DNA from: Phoenix dactylifera
Lineage: Eukaryota; Streptophyta; Magnoliopsida; Arecales; Arecaceae
Assembly (NCBI RefSeq): GCF_009389715.1
Contig: NC_052399.1
Location: forward strand, 18,045,646 to 18,109,645
Reading direction: 5' to 3'
Length of the DNA stretch: 64,000 bases
Numbering within the stretch: position 1 is the first letter of the stretch; each line of letters begins with the position of its first letter. The position numbers and the translations under genes were made by a program. The notes below the pieces were generated by a model. It did no database searches and was not told the DNA's origin. It saw only the letters and a program-made list of their open reading frames with translations. This document shows positions 48,601-60,169 of this stretch, piece by piece.

Positions 48601-51459
48601 TTTCTTTTTTTTTTGTTACTAGAAGAAATTTTTGTTTAGCTGATGGGTTCACTGTCTTTTTTCTTTTCTCCTTTTCTTTTGAGGAGAATAGGATCGGTGT
48701 CATCAATTAATTATTCCTCCCCTATGAATTAGCCTGCTGTGTTCTATAGCTTATATAATTCTTGTTGGTAATAATGAAATGTACTGGCAAGAAAAAAAGA
48801 AACTGATCCCAAATATTTTGTAAATAGTGGGATCATATCCATCCATCAGATATACAATAAAAATCTGCTCCTTGACTATAAATTTATTTTATTATTTAAA
48901 ATAATCTTTATAATCGAAAGTTGTAATAGGATACGATAAGAAACATTTGGTGCATACTTCATGAAACAGTAATGCTAGGGGCCCTTGGTTTATGTGCACA
49001 TGAAATGTCTCCACGCGTCATGAGGAGATGAGTGAGATCAAAAGAATTAGTGGGATTCAATTTGGTTGTTAATGATTAAGATCATGAAATATATTCAAAG
49101 ATCCTTACATGATGGACCAAGCTGGCACTTACATAACTCCCTTCTTTCTGTTCATTATAGAGCAAGAACTGAGCCAAGGGTGCTGTATTTATAATTTATG
49201 GGAGTATTTATCTACAATTATAATGTGTGAAAGTGAAAGTGTGAAGTTGGTTGTCCAAGCCAAAGAGTTTAGAGTAGTAGAATTTGACAGTGGTAGATTA
49301 GAACCTAGGTAGTTCAACAGAAAAGTCAATAGATGATTTGACTTCATATTGTTTTCAACACCAATTAAAAACATTTCGGATCGGTAACATCATTTTTCTT
49401 GCCATATTTGATACAGATCTTTATTAGTTGGCTATAGTTCTGTAGTTTTTATTTGCATTTGTAATTGGAAACTGTACATCTTTGTAGGTGATGATTCACA
49501 AAGTAATGATTCAACTTGGAGCATGGAATGTTCTCATGTTATGAGTGTTAAATCTATTTACATCAGTTCTGCAATACTGGCTGCAAAAAGCCCATTCTTT
49601 TACAAGGTCAGAAACAGCCGCACCTCACCTCCTGTACTTTTCTATTCTCTCCTCTTTTCTTGACTGTAATGACTAAACCGTGTTCTTACACATTTTTTGC
49701 TCTTAGCTTTTTTCAAATGGCATGAGAGAATCTGACCAACGGCATGCTACCTTAAGAATCAATGCATCAGGTAATTTCAAAGAGTTGCTAAGGTTTTTTT
49801 CCTTCCAAAATGGCACTTGTTACGAGCCTGATCTTTTGCAGTTGCTCACAAAATTATCAATCTGCACCTCAATGTTGCATCATCTAACAGGAAAAAATAT
49901 AACTGTTTGATTTATTATCATAAACTTGAATCTTTATTAAATTAGGTTTTTGTGAAGAATGTTCACATCACCCCACAGCTGACTACATCATATTTTATGT
50001 TAGCAGCTCTTTGAATTGTCACTAGTCCAGGAAAGTTGAGATAGCACGATGTTGACTGGCATAAAAATGTTTCTTTATTTTTTTATCATTAGTTTACATT
50101 TTCCGATATTGATGTCAAGCTCAAGAGGACACTAGAAACCACTATACAACTACTGAGGCTTGACTTATTATCCTATATCTACATGCTTTTTGGTGTGTAT
50201 CGCGTGGCTGAATTATTTTCTTTTTGGAACAGAGGAAGCTGCTCTTATGGAGCTCCTAAGTTTTATGTATACTGGAAAGTTGTCAACCACCTCACCTACC
50301 CACCTGCTGGATGTGCTGATGGCTGCTGACAAGTTTGAGGTTGCCTCTTGCATGAGGTACTGCAGTCAGGTGCTTAGAAGCTTGCCAATGACTACGGAAT
50401 CTGCACTTGTATATCTGGAGCTCCCTTCTAGTGTATCAATGGCCTCTGCTGTCCAGCCATTGACTGATGCAGCCAAGGAGTTCCTTGCCAATAAATATAG
50501 GGATATAACTAAGTGAGTTAACTTCTGCTGTTAAATTTTATGTGTAAACTTTGTATCACATTGTCCATTTGAACTTTAGCAGCTATTCTTCTGGCAGGTT
50601 TCAGGATGAAGTGATGGATCTTCCTCTCGCTGGCATTGAAGCTGTCCTGTCCAGCAATGACCTCCAGGTGGCATCAGAGGATGCAGTCTATGACTTCGTG
50701 ATCAAATGGGCACGTGCTCAGTACCCAAAGTTGGAGGAACGACGTGAGATCTTAGGGTCCCGCCTTATCTGTCTTGTCCGTTTCCCTCATATGACTTGCA
50801 GGAAGCTTAGGAAGGTTCTTACATGCAATGACCTGGACCATGAGCTTGCTTCCAAGGTTGTCACTGAGGCACTCTTCTTCAAGGTGGATGCCGTTCGCCG
50901 GCAGCGTGCCCTTCCCACGGATGAGTCGACCTGTCGGCAGTTTGTTGAGCGGGCATACAAGTACCGTCCTCTGAAAGTTGTGGAGTTGGATAGGCCCTAC
51001 CCACAGTGCATCGTCTATCTGGACCTGAAGCGGGAGGAGTGTGCCAAACTGTTCCCTTCAGGTCGGGTTTACTCTCAGGCGTTCCACCTTGGTGGGCAGG
51101 GCTTCTTCCTCTCCGCTCACTGCAACTTGGATCAGCAGAGCTCATTCCACTGCTTTGGGCTTTTCTTGGGGATGCAAGAGAAGGGTTCCATCAGCTTCAC
51201 AGTAGATTATGAGTTTGCTGCAAGGACCAGGCCATCGGGAGAGTTTGCAAGCAAGTACAAGGGATACTACACGTTCACAGGTGGGAAGGCGGTTGGGTAC
51301 AGGAATTTGTTCGCCATCCCATGGACATCATTCATGGCCGACGATAGCCTTTTGTTCATCAATGGCATTCTTCACTTGAGGGCTGAGTTGACCATCAAGC
51401 AGCCATCGCCACCTGAGATGAACTATGGATCTGCATCTGTACAAAGATCAGTCTCATGA
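36643..51459 (+). CDS. POB1: BTB/POZ-BACK protein, POB1 / LIGHT-RESPONSE BTB family, 6 exons
   Basis: Exons are 36643-36886, 47947-48087, 49488-49606, 49707-49770, 50233-50512 and 50598-51459. All have GT-AG borders in phase and give 569 residues (Arabidopsis POB1/LRB proteins are about 560). A basic stretch at residues 69-81 ([13 protein letters not shown]) is a likely nuclear signal. Residues about 135-255 form the BTB domain, with [19 protein letters not shown] and [10 protein letters not shown]. Residues 283-385 form the BACK domain, and the rest is the conserved C-terminal domain of this family. LRB proteins are CUL3 E3-ligase substrate adaptors; in Arabidopsis they act on phytochromes and PIF3 in red-light signalling. 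Intron 1 (11 kb) is full of insertions, but the coding exons show no damage. Confidence 0.96.
36960..39840 (+). repeat. Old tandem duplication in POB1 intron 1, split by a solo LTR
   Basis: The segment 36960-37500 is repeated in diverged form at 39390-39840. Matching blocks keep the same order: GAATTCTTGAACAAAACCC / GAATTCTTGAATAAAACCC, AATAATGAGTAGTT / AATAATGAGTATTT, TTCCTGAAACATCATGA / TTCTGGAGCATCATGA and AATGTAGACTTGAGATAGGA / GATGTAGACTTGGGCTAAGA. The LTR at 37505-39381 lies exactly between the halves. Confidence 0.75.
37505..39381 (+). mobile_element. Solo LTR, Ty3/gypsy (Tekay/Del-like)
   Basis: Starts TGTAATAACCCTGATTTTTA and ends GATCTGGGACGTGACA, the TG...CA ends and terminal phrases typical of plant chromovirus LTRs of the Tekay/Del type. 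It is 1877 bp long, without gag-pol, so it is a solo LTR left by recombination. The flanking five bases are CAGAG and CAGGA, a weak match for a target duplication. It lies in the same orientation as POB1. Confidence 0.72.
40530..40660 (+). repeat. GGTACC-rich interspersed repeat, copy a
   Basis: GGGGTGTACCAGCCTGAA occurs twice about 55 bp apart (40560 and 40615), followed by a pyrimidine-rich tract to 40770. Related to copies b and c. Confidence 0.5.
42322..42765. mobile_element. Tourist-like MITE (PIF/Harbinger type)
   Basis: A 444-bp element with 18-bp perfect terminal inverted repeats (GGGCTCGTTTGGTTCGCG at both ends) flanked by TAA on each side (42319-42321 and 42766-42768), the 3-bp target duplication of PIF/Harbinger elements. 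It has no coding frame and lies in POB1 intron 1. Confidence 0.9.
43123..43194. repeat. Near-perfect inverted repeat with 31-bp arms
   Basis: Arms 43123-43153 and 43164-43194 are complementary except at two positions, both of which form G-U pairs in the plus-strand RNA. The loop is ten bases. It lies at the left border of the 424-bp tandem duplication, and only the right arm is present in the second unit. Confidence 0.9.
43148..44001 (+). repeat. Tandem duplication, 2 x about 424 bp, in POB1 intron 1
   Basis: Units 43148-43571 and 43572-44001 differ by scattered substitutions and a small insertion near 43825. Both run from CTCTCTGTTACAACTTAGAG to CATGATATATGGCCACAA. Confidence 0.93.
44560..45095 (-). 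repeat. GGTACC-rich interspersed repeat, copy b
   Basis: GTACCAGTACCAAGGCTTGTA and GGTTCGGTACAG-like words flank a purine-rich (GAGGGA) core, closing with CATCGGTATGGTTTGGTATGG. The core is purine-rich where copy c is pyrimidine-rich, so the two lie in opposite orientation. Confidence 0.5.
45600..45665 (+). other. G-rich (GGGA)n tract, quadruplex-prone
   Basis: Six or more GGGA units in a row at 45607-45632, then further GGGG runs. It is on the sense strand of POB1 intron 1. Confidence 0.8.
46635..47275 (+). repeat. GGTACC-rich interspersed repeat, copy c
   Basis: ATGCCGAACAGGCCGGTTCG at the left and TTCCGGTATGCTGTAGTTTG with TGGTACAGGCTAGTACC at the right flank a pyrimidine-rich CCCTCTCTCC core. 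Long frames in it are products of the low-complexity sequence. Confidence 0.55.
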
Positions 51460-52857
51460 ATGTGCCATTGGCTTTGTACATCTCACAGATGCTATTGGGT
51501 GTGTCTTGCTTGCATAGGCACTTGTATTAAACCTTACAAAGTAAGGTTGGTAGGCGTATGTCAGCCGCTTTTGTTTTCTTGACAAATTTGAAGTGCAAGG
51601 TTTGTCTTGCTGTTAATAGTGATAAACAAGCTCCCATCTGGGAGGAAATCATCGAACTCCCAAAAGTTCTTCCATTGCCATCTTCATATCCAAGTATTTT
51701 AATGTTCAGGTTATTGGATTACTTCATCATCTGTTACTACTTGCAGGTAACAAATAAATCATTTAACATCTACGGACTGCGGGATGTAAATGGTTTTTCT
51801 TAGTGGTGGGGTGCTAGGAATGTATGCGGCCTTTCATTCTGATGAAAATGGCATGATGTGTCAAATTAGGATGAGAACCCCTTATTAAACTGCTAAAAAT
51901 CATATCTTGCATGCCTTGATTCCATTTGATGACCGCTGCAACCTTACTTATCATGCTTATCGCTTTTCTAAATTCATATATTCCGACATTTTCGCTACAG
52001 CTGTTAATCAAAATGGACTACAGCGGAAAGTTGGATGCTTTAGTGCGTTGCTATGTTAGTGGGATTTCTGCTGGAACAAAATTGGTTACTTGCCATGATT
52101 TATTTTTCACAGTAAAAAGGGAATCTTGTTTTATGATGAAAAAGAAGGGGTTTTTTTTCGGTGATGGAATATGTTGCAGAATATTTTGCAAGAATAAAGG
52201 AAGGACACATCAAGGAATGAACCATTCATCTGTCTATTTATCACGATCAAACTTTACATTTAGCAGGCGTTTTCGTATTAAAAGGTTTCCAGCAATAACA
52301 TAGTATGGTTACAAAAACTAGTTGGTATACTTCCAGTCAGTTTATAATTTAATTTACACATCTTAGATATGTCAAAAGGAAACATCTTTTTCTGGTGATA
52401 ACATAATTGCATGGCATCTGTGAGAGAAGGAAAGAAGCACTCATCCACGGGCATTGAAAATTTACAATCCAGAAACTTTATACTGTATAGGCCATAGCTA
52501 CGATAGCTGGTTCGCATCTTTGCTTTAATTTATCTTACACATCTCATGTATCTTTAAAACCTGGTAGATATAATCTGGTAAAAAATGGGACTATAAGAGG
52601 CCTGTGGAATTAAAATTAGCTTTGACAACACAGGTACCGCAGCTTGCCTGTGTTAAAAAGAACAGATGAACACTTACTGCGACTGGCATAATCTGGTAAC
52701 GAGGATAGTAGAATTTGTATGTATGCATTAAAATTTATAATGTCGCTATAAACTTAATAATACAAAACATTTCATGGATCAGGGACAAAGGCACCGGCTT
52801 ATGATGCAAGCTGTGTGCTTGCAACCTTCATAGTACAATGCGAGAAACAACAGGCCG
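51460..52857. other. Spacer between convergent POB1 and Treslin-like genes
   Basis: No gene is seen. It should hold both 3' untranslated regions and poly(A) sites. Frames at 51558-51803 and 51926-52303 show no family resemblance. Confidence 0.5.
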
Positions 52858-55800
52858 TCATGAGAAAATACTGGAATCAGAATCGCCTTCATGATGAAAC
52901 AAAGCTTTGGAAAGTGATCTGCATGAGTTAATCCCAGAGCCTGTATCATCCTCTTGCACATCTGAATATTTTTTCCCGGTCATTGGAGTCTCGCAAACCA
53001 TATCATTCGCAGCCACCCGCTGTTTCCTTCGTTTTGATGGCTTGCGCAGGTAATCATGGGTTGGTATCTTTGCCCTTGGCTGCTTGAGCGCCCACACTCT
53101 CTGCAAATCTGGCATCCAGCTAGTGAATGATGAGATCTTTCGATCCCTATTCCTTCTCTCCAGAGCTTTCATTAGCTGTCTCTCCTGCACATTTTCCATT
53201 ATTTTTAGCTGGCTCTTGACACCCTTTTCCTGCTGATGCTTGTAGCTGGGAGCTCCAACTACTAATCCAGTTGCTATCCCAGGTATTCTGTCATTGTTAT
53301 CTTCATACCTCCTTATTTCATCACTATTGCTGTTGGGTAAGGTATCAGAGGCTTCCACTTCATCCTCATCAAATAAGTCAAACTCCATCTGCTTGTAAAT
53401 TTTATGGATGACATCTCCTAAACAATGAGCATACCTGAAAAGGTTGGCCAGTTGACCACTTCAGTTAATCTCCCACCATAGGAGCATGCATCTTCAACCA
53501 TCTAATCAAACTTCGTTGTATTTCAAATTCATAAGCTACATCCTTGTGTGCTATGCTCAATGACAATCAAGGATAGTGCTAATAACATGCATCTGTCAAC
53601 CATTGCCATTTATTGGAAAGGCAAACGATGTGGAAAGGCTTCATGTAGATTGTTGATCTTTTCAAAACACGTGATAAATGAATCCAACTTCATGGATGTT
53701 TAAAGAGCCTGAGCCATTAACTTATCAGGTCAATGCTTTCAATATGTTAGCTACGCTAGGGCCATGACATGATTACATAGCAGCTGACTAGAAGGTTCTT
53801 TCAAAATGTTTGCATATATCGTTTTATGCGATACTACTTTAAAATTGTGAAGTATATAAGGTTAAAAATGGATGGCAAAATAATGGATTAAACCATTACT
53901 AAATAGAAGGAAACAAGAACATGCAATGATCTGCATACAGAATTCGATTACAGGCGATTGAACTTTTGTCCACAGATAAAGAATTCATATCAGTATCTTA
54001 AATGTTAAGATATGAAGATGGCACAGCAACTTTAATCATATGTGACAGGAAAAGACATAAGATATTGAAATAATAAATATTGATTCGTTAGCAACATTAA
54101 TTACTGCTGGAATCAGCTGCACGTATCGCCACTTTGTTGTCCACATTCCACAACCACAAGATGCCAGAAGACATCATTCCCCAAAACGAGGAAAAAGACT
54201 TCAAACACTTTCAGAAGCCACCCGGAGAAATAAGACTAAAAGAAACCCTTCAGAGTAGTTTATTGGTGAATTGCCTAGTCTCCATGCGTTTCAAGCAGGT
54301 GCCTCACTGGTATCTGATTACCATACCTCCATTTCCCAGTTTGGAACTTTTTATAGAACTGTCAGATGAAGTATTAGCCAATATGCAGGCTGATTATGAC
54401 ATGTCATAGTCAGCAAAAAGTATGCTTATAGCCTCCAAGACTTCTTGGACCTTATTGGCATCCACCCCTCTTTGAAATCCATTGAGGTAAATATGTTTTC
54501 ATGTCTCACATGACCTCCGATTCCTCATAAATTATTCTTGCCAAATGCAATTTCCAACTTGGCCAGTGCTCAAACATTTTAGGTCCTTAAATAATTCACA
54601 GTTCCTTGGTTTTTGTTTTTTTTGCCATGGCTGTCAAATAAGCAAGCAATGCAAGAGTAGCTTGCTTACAGCTCAAATCTCAGCTAAATATGGGCCTCAG
54701 TTTTGAGTCAAAATAACCTTTGGTTTGATCAGAAGCCTAAGCTTGAGATTTGCCAGCTTGCTCTCTTTCTGCATTAGCAAACTATGGATATGGATATTAT
54801 TTTATGGTTGATCCTAGTCAAGCGTATCTTTTATATGTTTTATTTAACACATAGCAGTGGCAAAGGATGGTAACTTCTATCCAAAAATCCTCAGAAACGA
54901 CTCTGTTCCCATGCTTGCTATTATTTGGTCTCCATTTTGGGTTATTGTTTCACTACAAGTGTTAGAACACCTTTAACTACCTGAACGCTTGCTTTCTTAG
55001 TTTTGGATCCATACCTGAAAAATTAGAAATCTTCTTCGTAAGCTATTCAGCTCATTGCCAGATCTCCACTCATTTACCTGACTGGAAAGTTTCCAACCTC
55101 CCAGACTCTTACTTTTCTTTAGAATCATATCTCACTTAGCTAGATTATATTTGTTGCTGTCTCCATATTGCAGCAAAAATGAATTCCAGAAACCACTTCG
55201 GAGTTCAAATTTCTAAATTTATTCAGGAAAGAGAAGAATTGGAGATGCAGGTTCCATTTCAGAAAATAAGAACACATAACATGAAACTTTCAACATATAA
55301 CTTAGCAAGCTATTTATCTGTAAAAGTTACTCTTAAGTTGTTATCACTACTTTCATTCCTTTCTCATTGTGAAAATATTGAGGTAGCATCTAAGATTTGA
55401 CAAAAAAAAGTTGTGCGAAGAACAGGCTAAGAAGCAAGAGGCAAGTGCAAGTTAATACATTTAGAATGAGAACAAACTTACAAAAATAATGAAGAAAGAG
55501 GGAAAAAATTGTGATTAAATATAGAAAGATTAGTATACCAGTAGATAGACACAATCTAGGTACAGGACACCTTAGGTCCATGGAATATTTATCATGGCCT
55601 AACTTTATTAGGCATATAATTTAGTCATCAGTTTCCTAGAAACAAAGTGCACACTCCCATAGTGTATGAATTGTATAAGCTTTTACTTGAGTACAGTTGA
55701 TCCATGCTAAACCACAATTTTTGTTAGTGAGAACTCATCTGACATTAACATGGGACATTCATTCCAAAATTCCAAACCATCTGATAAGGTTCTAGAAGGA

Positions 55801-58800
55801 CATCAAGAATTGAGACTTAGGACAACTATGTATAACATGCTTGCTATGTATAATTTCAATGTCCATCATGATAACAAAGGAAATGACTATTTCTATTACA
55901 ATAATTAAAAAAATCATCACCATATAGGTGAAACATAATTTTTCTCGCCTTGATCCTCAAGTCTCAAATTTCCATCTCAAGGGTGGAAATGTTAGTTTGA
56001 AGTGAAATTATAATCCACTGCCCTAGGAGTGAGAGTGTGAGACACCATGCTGCTACTTATAGGTGGGAAGCCCACCACTTCAAAGCAGAATGTACATAAT
56101 TACATTAGACATGCATTGCCTCTATGCCAAAATCAAACCATGGTGACGTAGTTTAAATTCAACCACATTACTGCCTAGGCAGGAGAAATGCTTCAGAACC
56201 TAGGTTAGCCTTCACATGTGACTGAATATTTGACTGAAAATTGTATTCCAAAATGGGCAGTTGAAAGGCTCTTGATATTTAGGACCTGTTTGACTATTCC
56301 TACAAAATTGGGCTAAAAATCCCATGGATTATTCCATCTATTTAAACATGGCCCCATACCAACAAAATTCCATCTAGCCCAAATCCTATGGAAAGCGGAA
56401 AAAAAAGACCTCCATAGTTCTTTTCTTTCTTTCTGCAACCCAAAGATTAGGATCTGGACTGGATTTGGACACGATCTTATAAATTTTAAGCTAGATGGGC
56501 CAACAGGCTGAATTCCTATAGAATTTTTGGCCCAATCCTATAGGAATATCCAAATAGGTCCTCAATTCCTCTCCCAACCCAAACAAAAAAATGAAAAGGA
56601 AAAGCTAAAGATAAAGGCACACATTAAAGAATCTACAAGCATAAATGGATAGTTGTGCACATTACCCCAACTTAGTGTATTTTTTTTGGAGAAAAAAATG
56701 AGTGGTGCACGTTAAAAACCAAGAATTTTCTCATCAAGTAAACCTTGGATTAGATTCCCATTAAAAGCAGCTTGGCCACACCATGTGCAACAAAAGAACT
56801 TGAGCATCCTAGCAATCCGGTCAAGATCATGATATTAAAGGCTATTAAAAACTCAAAAAGTTCCCTCATAAGGAGCCTACCATATGCGTAAGAGACTAGC
56901 AACTCTGACTCATTTGGATATGTCATTAAGAGGTTTACTATACTCACTCCACGTACTACTTCGTAACTTAGTAACCTCTACTTGAAGATATTTGCTGCTA
57001 AACATTCTTATTTTTTAGCTAAGCACAAGCACCAGATTTCATATGACACATCAACTAGAGCACTACTACTTTAATGAAGCACATGATATGATTCTTTCTT
57101 TTAATAGGAAGTGCTTTCTTTCTTCAAATTATCAATGTGAAGGCCAACATCTCCTGATCTTTAACATTTGATCTACAAATCCCAATCCTCCTATGAAATT
57201 GATAAAAATTCCATTACAAAAATCATTACTTTAATTAGGACCCCATATTCTTACTATATTCTAGATGTTCCATATAAAATAATGATTTGGTCAAGGAAAA
57301 ACAATATACAGTTTTCCATGCATGCCAGTAAGCTTAGCAACACATGCAACTAGCCTCAAATTCTGCACTCCAATAAGCTCATCTAATTTTTGTTTATCCA
57401 TACTACCAATGATCTAGAGTTACTATTAGTCACAAATCTAGCATTAAACAAAAGCAATGCAATGGTGACTCAAAAAAACAGCATGACTTAGCTGCCATGT
57501 ATACATCTAAACGTCATATAAACAAGCAATACCCAACAATGACCAATTTGATGGGCCAAGAGGAAGTTATTTTTTTATATACTCCTAATAAAATAAGATA
57601 GATATTATTGATCTCAAATAAATGTTTGCAAAATCATAATGTACCTGGCTTTTATGGTCCTCTCTGCAAACTCAACAATACTCTTACTGTGAAATGTATC
57701 ACTTTGAAGATTAATATCAATGAACTGCAAAAGTGAGCAAATCTCCTTGATCATCTTCTGTTTCTCTTCGATACTGGCTCCAATTTTCGAACGAAGCATC
57801 TCCATTCTAAAGAGGATCTGCAATTCATGCCTAATGTGCATTAAGGAATACATGGATGCTAAGTCTGAAAATTTAAAAATTTGCAATCCTACCATATATC
57901 ATGCCAACTAATGTAGGAAAATTATATCAATAAGGATACTCTCCAAGTTTATTCTCTGTGCTATAAACGGCAGTGTTTATATCTGATGAAAGAGACACAG
58001 GATTGACTTCTTTGCACTTAAATATTAAATCTTTGGGCTTCCTCAAAAGAAGATGAGAAATTTCAGCAACAATCTTTAAGTCAGAAGCATCCTCTGCTTC
58101 CTTTGATGAAGATTCGTTTATTGCATTCCTTCCAAACTTCATATACAGAGCATGAATGGACAAAGCAACTATACGTTCAGCCAAGAACCCCAAATCTGCA
58201 TCTCCTGAACATAAACCTTCCTCAATTTTCTGAGGAATACTCCCAAGAAAAGCTTCCATATCTTCCATGCAAGAAAATGGTGAAGCCTCCTCATTTGCGG
58301 ACCCACTAAGATATGAATCATCTGTAAAGGAAGAGAAAATGTGTGGTCTAGGTTCCTCTTGCAAATCCACAACTCTTTCCTCTGTTTCTTCTTTTACATC
58401 TGGATATTCTTTTAGTTCATTTAATATGATATTCGAACAATTACTTGTTTTCTTTATCTGCCTCATCCAACATCTCAGAAACCGCAACTTCTTGGACATG
58501 CTACATTCCCCACCAAAGTATAATTCTTCCAAATCTGCTCCTGAAGCATTGCCATCATCATGACTAAACACTACTTCACGAAAGGAAGTCAGCGTGGCAT
58601 TCTGAAAGAGATCTGCTTGCATTTTACGTCTTCTTCTTCTATCATCCTTATCTTTAGATGCAGAAGGTGCAGATCTGTCTAGTATTTCAGATGAGCCATT
58701 ACTAGTACTGATAGCTGACTGGCACAAACCCAAAGAATTTTTTTCTACAACACTGAGCAATGCATAATTAATCGTCAAGGGCATTAGGATGCCTTTGAGA

Positions 58801-60065
58801 GAGGTACCATCACTATCAGATATAAATACTGATGCCCCATAGTTTTGGATATATAGAAAAGCTAGAAGGAGCTGCCAAGTTGGCTTGCCCTCTGCAAGCT
58901 CACCTTTTTCTGTACAAAGCAATTCAAGAACCCTGTCTGCAAAGAATTCTCTTCTAGAGTGACCTTTTCTTTCTTTCTTACAGTCCCCTGAAATCCTATG
59001 GACTAATACTAGGGCAGATGGGTTGAGCATCAGTTTTTCACCCTCACCTTTCTTCCATACCTGCGCCATGCGAATTTTTTTAAAACTTTTGCCTGAATTA
59101 TTTGAGAAAAGATCCCTGATATCCGATCTTTCACCGAGCAGCTTCAGATCAAGAACTTCAAGGTCACAAACTTTGCACTCCAAAGGCTTCCCACTTACAT
59201 CCGAAATCCCCAAAACCAATTCCACGCGACCTTTCTTGGCATTACTGGCAGGAGCAAACTCCATGGCGCACCCAATGTATGGGAATATCAGCCCAAAAGG
59301 AACAAGAGCAGAACCCAGGACTATTGCATCCGTCGAACTAAATCCCCACCCCAAATCCCTAATTCCCTTTTCAAGGAACCCCGACCCCAAATTTTCTTCT
59401 GTGCATCGTGGCTCGAAATCAACATCGATCCAACTAATATGGATATCTTTAGATACTAACCTCTCCTTCACCAAACCAAAAAATTTAAAGAATCTATGCA
59501 AGAACGCATCCGATGACATTGATGAGTTTTCATCAACGCCCACTTCTAAGTCGATAAATTCTGATAAAAAATTCAAACTTTGGGAGACCGGAGAGAACAA
59601 AACGACTAGATTTGAGCGAACGGTTACCAATTCCGGCGTACCTTTAGGGTTCTGAGAGTAGGCCTCCCATCCATAGTCATGCTCGAGCTGGAGCAGTGAC
59701 CTGGCGAGCAGGGACGCACTGGGGGAGCTGAGGCCGGTGGGGTGGCCGAGACCAGAGACGGCTCCGAGGGAATTTAGGGTTTGGGAGAGGGATTCGAGGG
59801 TGTGAGGAGGGTGGTTGAAGGAGAGGAAGGTGGGGGACTTGCCGAGGAGGTGGTGGACCTTGGAGGTGGAGAGAACGGGGGAGAGGGAAGAAAAGAAGAA
59901 CTTGTAGGCGAAGAGAGAGGATGAGAGAGGGGTGAAAGAGAGGATCTTTCGGGCGGCGGAGAGAACGGGGGAGAGATACGAATTAGGGTTTTGGTGGCGG
60001 AGGAGGGGGTGGAGGTCGATGAGGAGGACGACGCGTTGGATTCGGGAGAGATCCAACGAATCCAT
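52858..60065 (-). CDS. Treslin/TICRR (Sld3-like) DNA replication initiation protein, 3 exons
   Basis: Exons are complement(57940-60065), (57645-57830) and (52858-53434), all GT-AG and in phase, giving 962 residues. The N-terminal 220 residues match the Treslin N-domain pattern: RVVLLIDLHP, AARKILSF, LFAYKFFFSS, LQLEHDYGWE, NLVVLFSPVSQ and DIHISWIDVD, in that order. Residues 709-786 (from EHELQILFRMEM to CLGDVIHKIYKQ) match the helical middle region of Treslin. Basic stretches lie at 476-481 and 905-910, and a C-terminal ETPMTGKK gives a CDK-type TP site at T920. Treslin loads CDC45 at origins after CDK phosphorylation and binding to TopBP1. Intron 2 is 4.2 kb. Two methods-independent domains agree, so the family call is firm; plant function is inferred. 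Confidence 0.82.
56281..56562. mobile_element. MITE in intron 2 of the Treslin-like gene
   Basis: Ends AGGACCTGTTTGACTATTCC and, read inward from the right, AGGACCTATTTGGATATTCC are inverted repeats with three mismatches over 20 bases. It is about 280 bp and non-coding. The flanks TTA and TCA allow a TNA target duplication but do not match exactly. Confidence 0.7.
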
Positions 60066-60143
60066 CGCGAATCGAGACAGAGAAACCGTTTGGAAGGCAT
60101 ATTATAGCGCGGCTGGCGGCAGCCCGTCGGCCGGATTTTGAAT

Positions 60144-60153
60144 TTTGGCGGGA
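60144..60153 (-). promoter_or_regulatory. E2F-type binding site
   Basis: TTTGGCGGGA on the plus strand, TCCCGCCAAA on the gene strand, about 80 bp upstream of the Treslin-like start codon. This is the classical plant E2F element of S-phase genes, and it fits a replication-initiation factor. Confidence 0.7.
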
Positions 60154-60169
60154 GATGCAAGTTTTTAGA

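Noticed and set aside
50418-50432. GGAGCTCCCTTCTAG in POB1 exon 5, resembling a miR159/319 star strand
   Set aside because: It encodes a conserved Leu-Glu-Leu-Pro-Ser stretch and has no pairing arm nearby.
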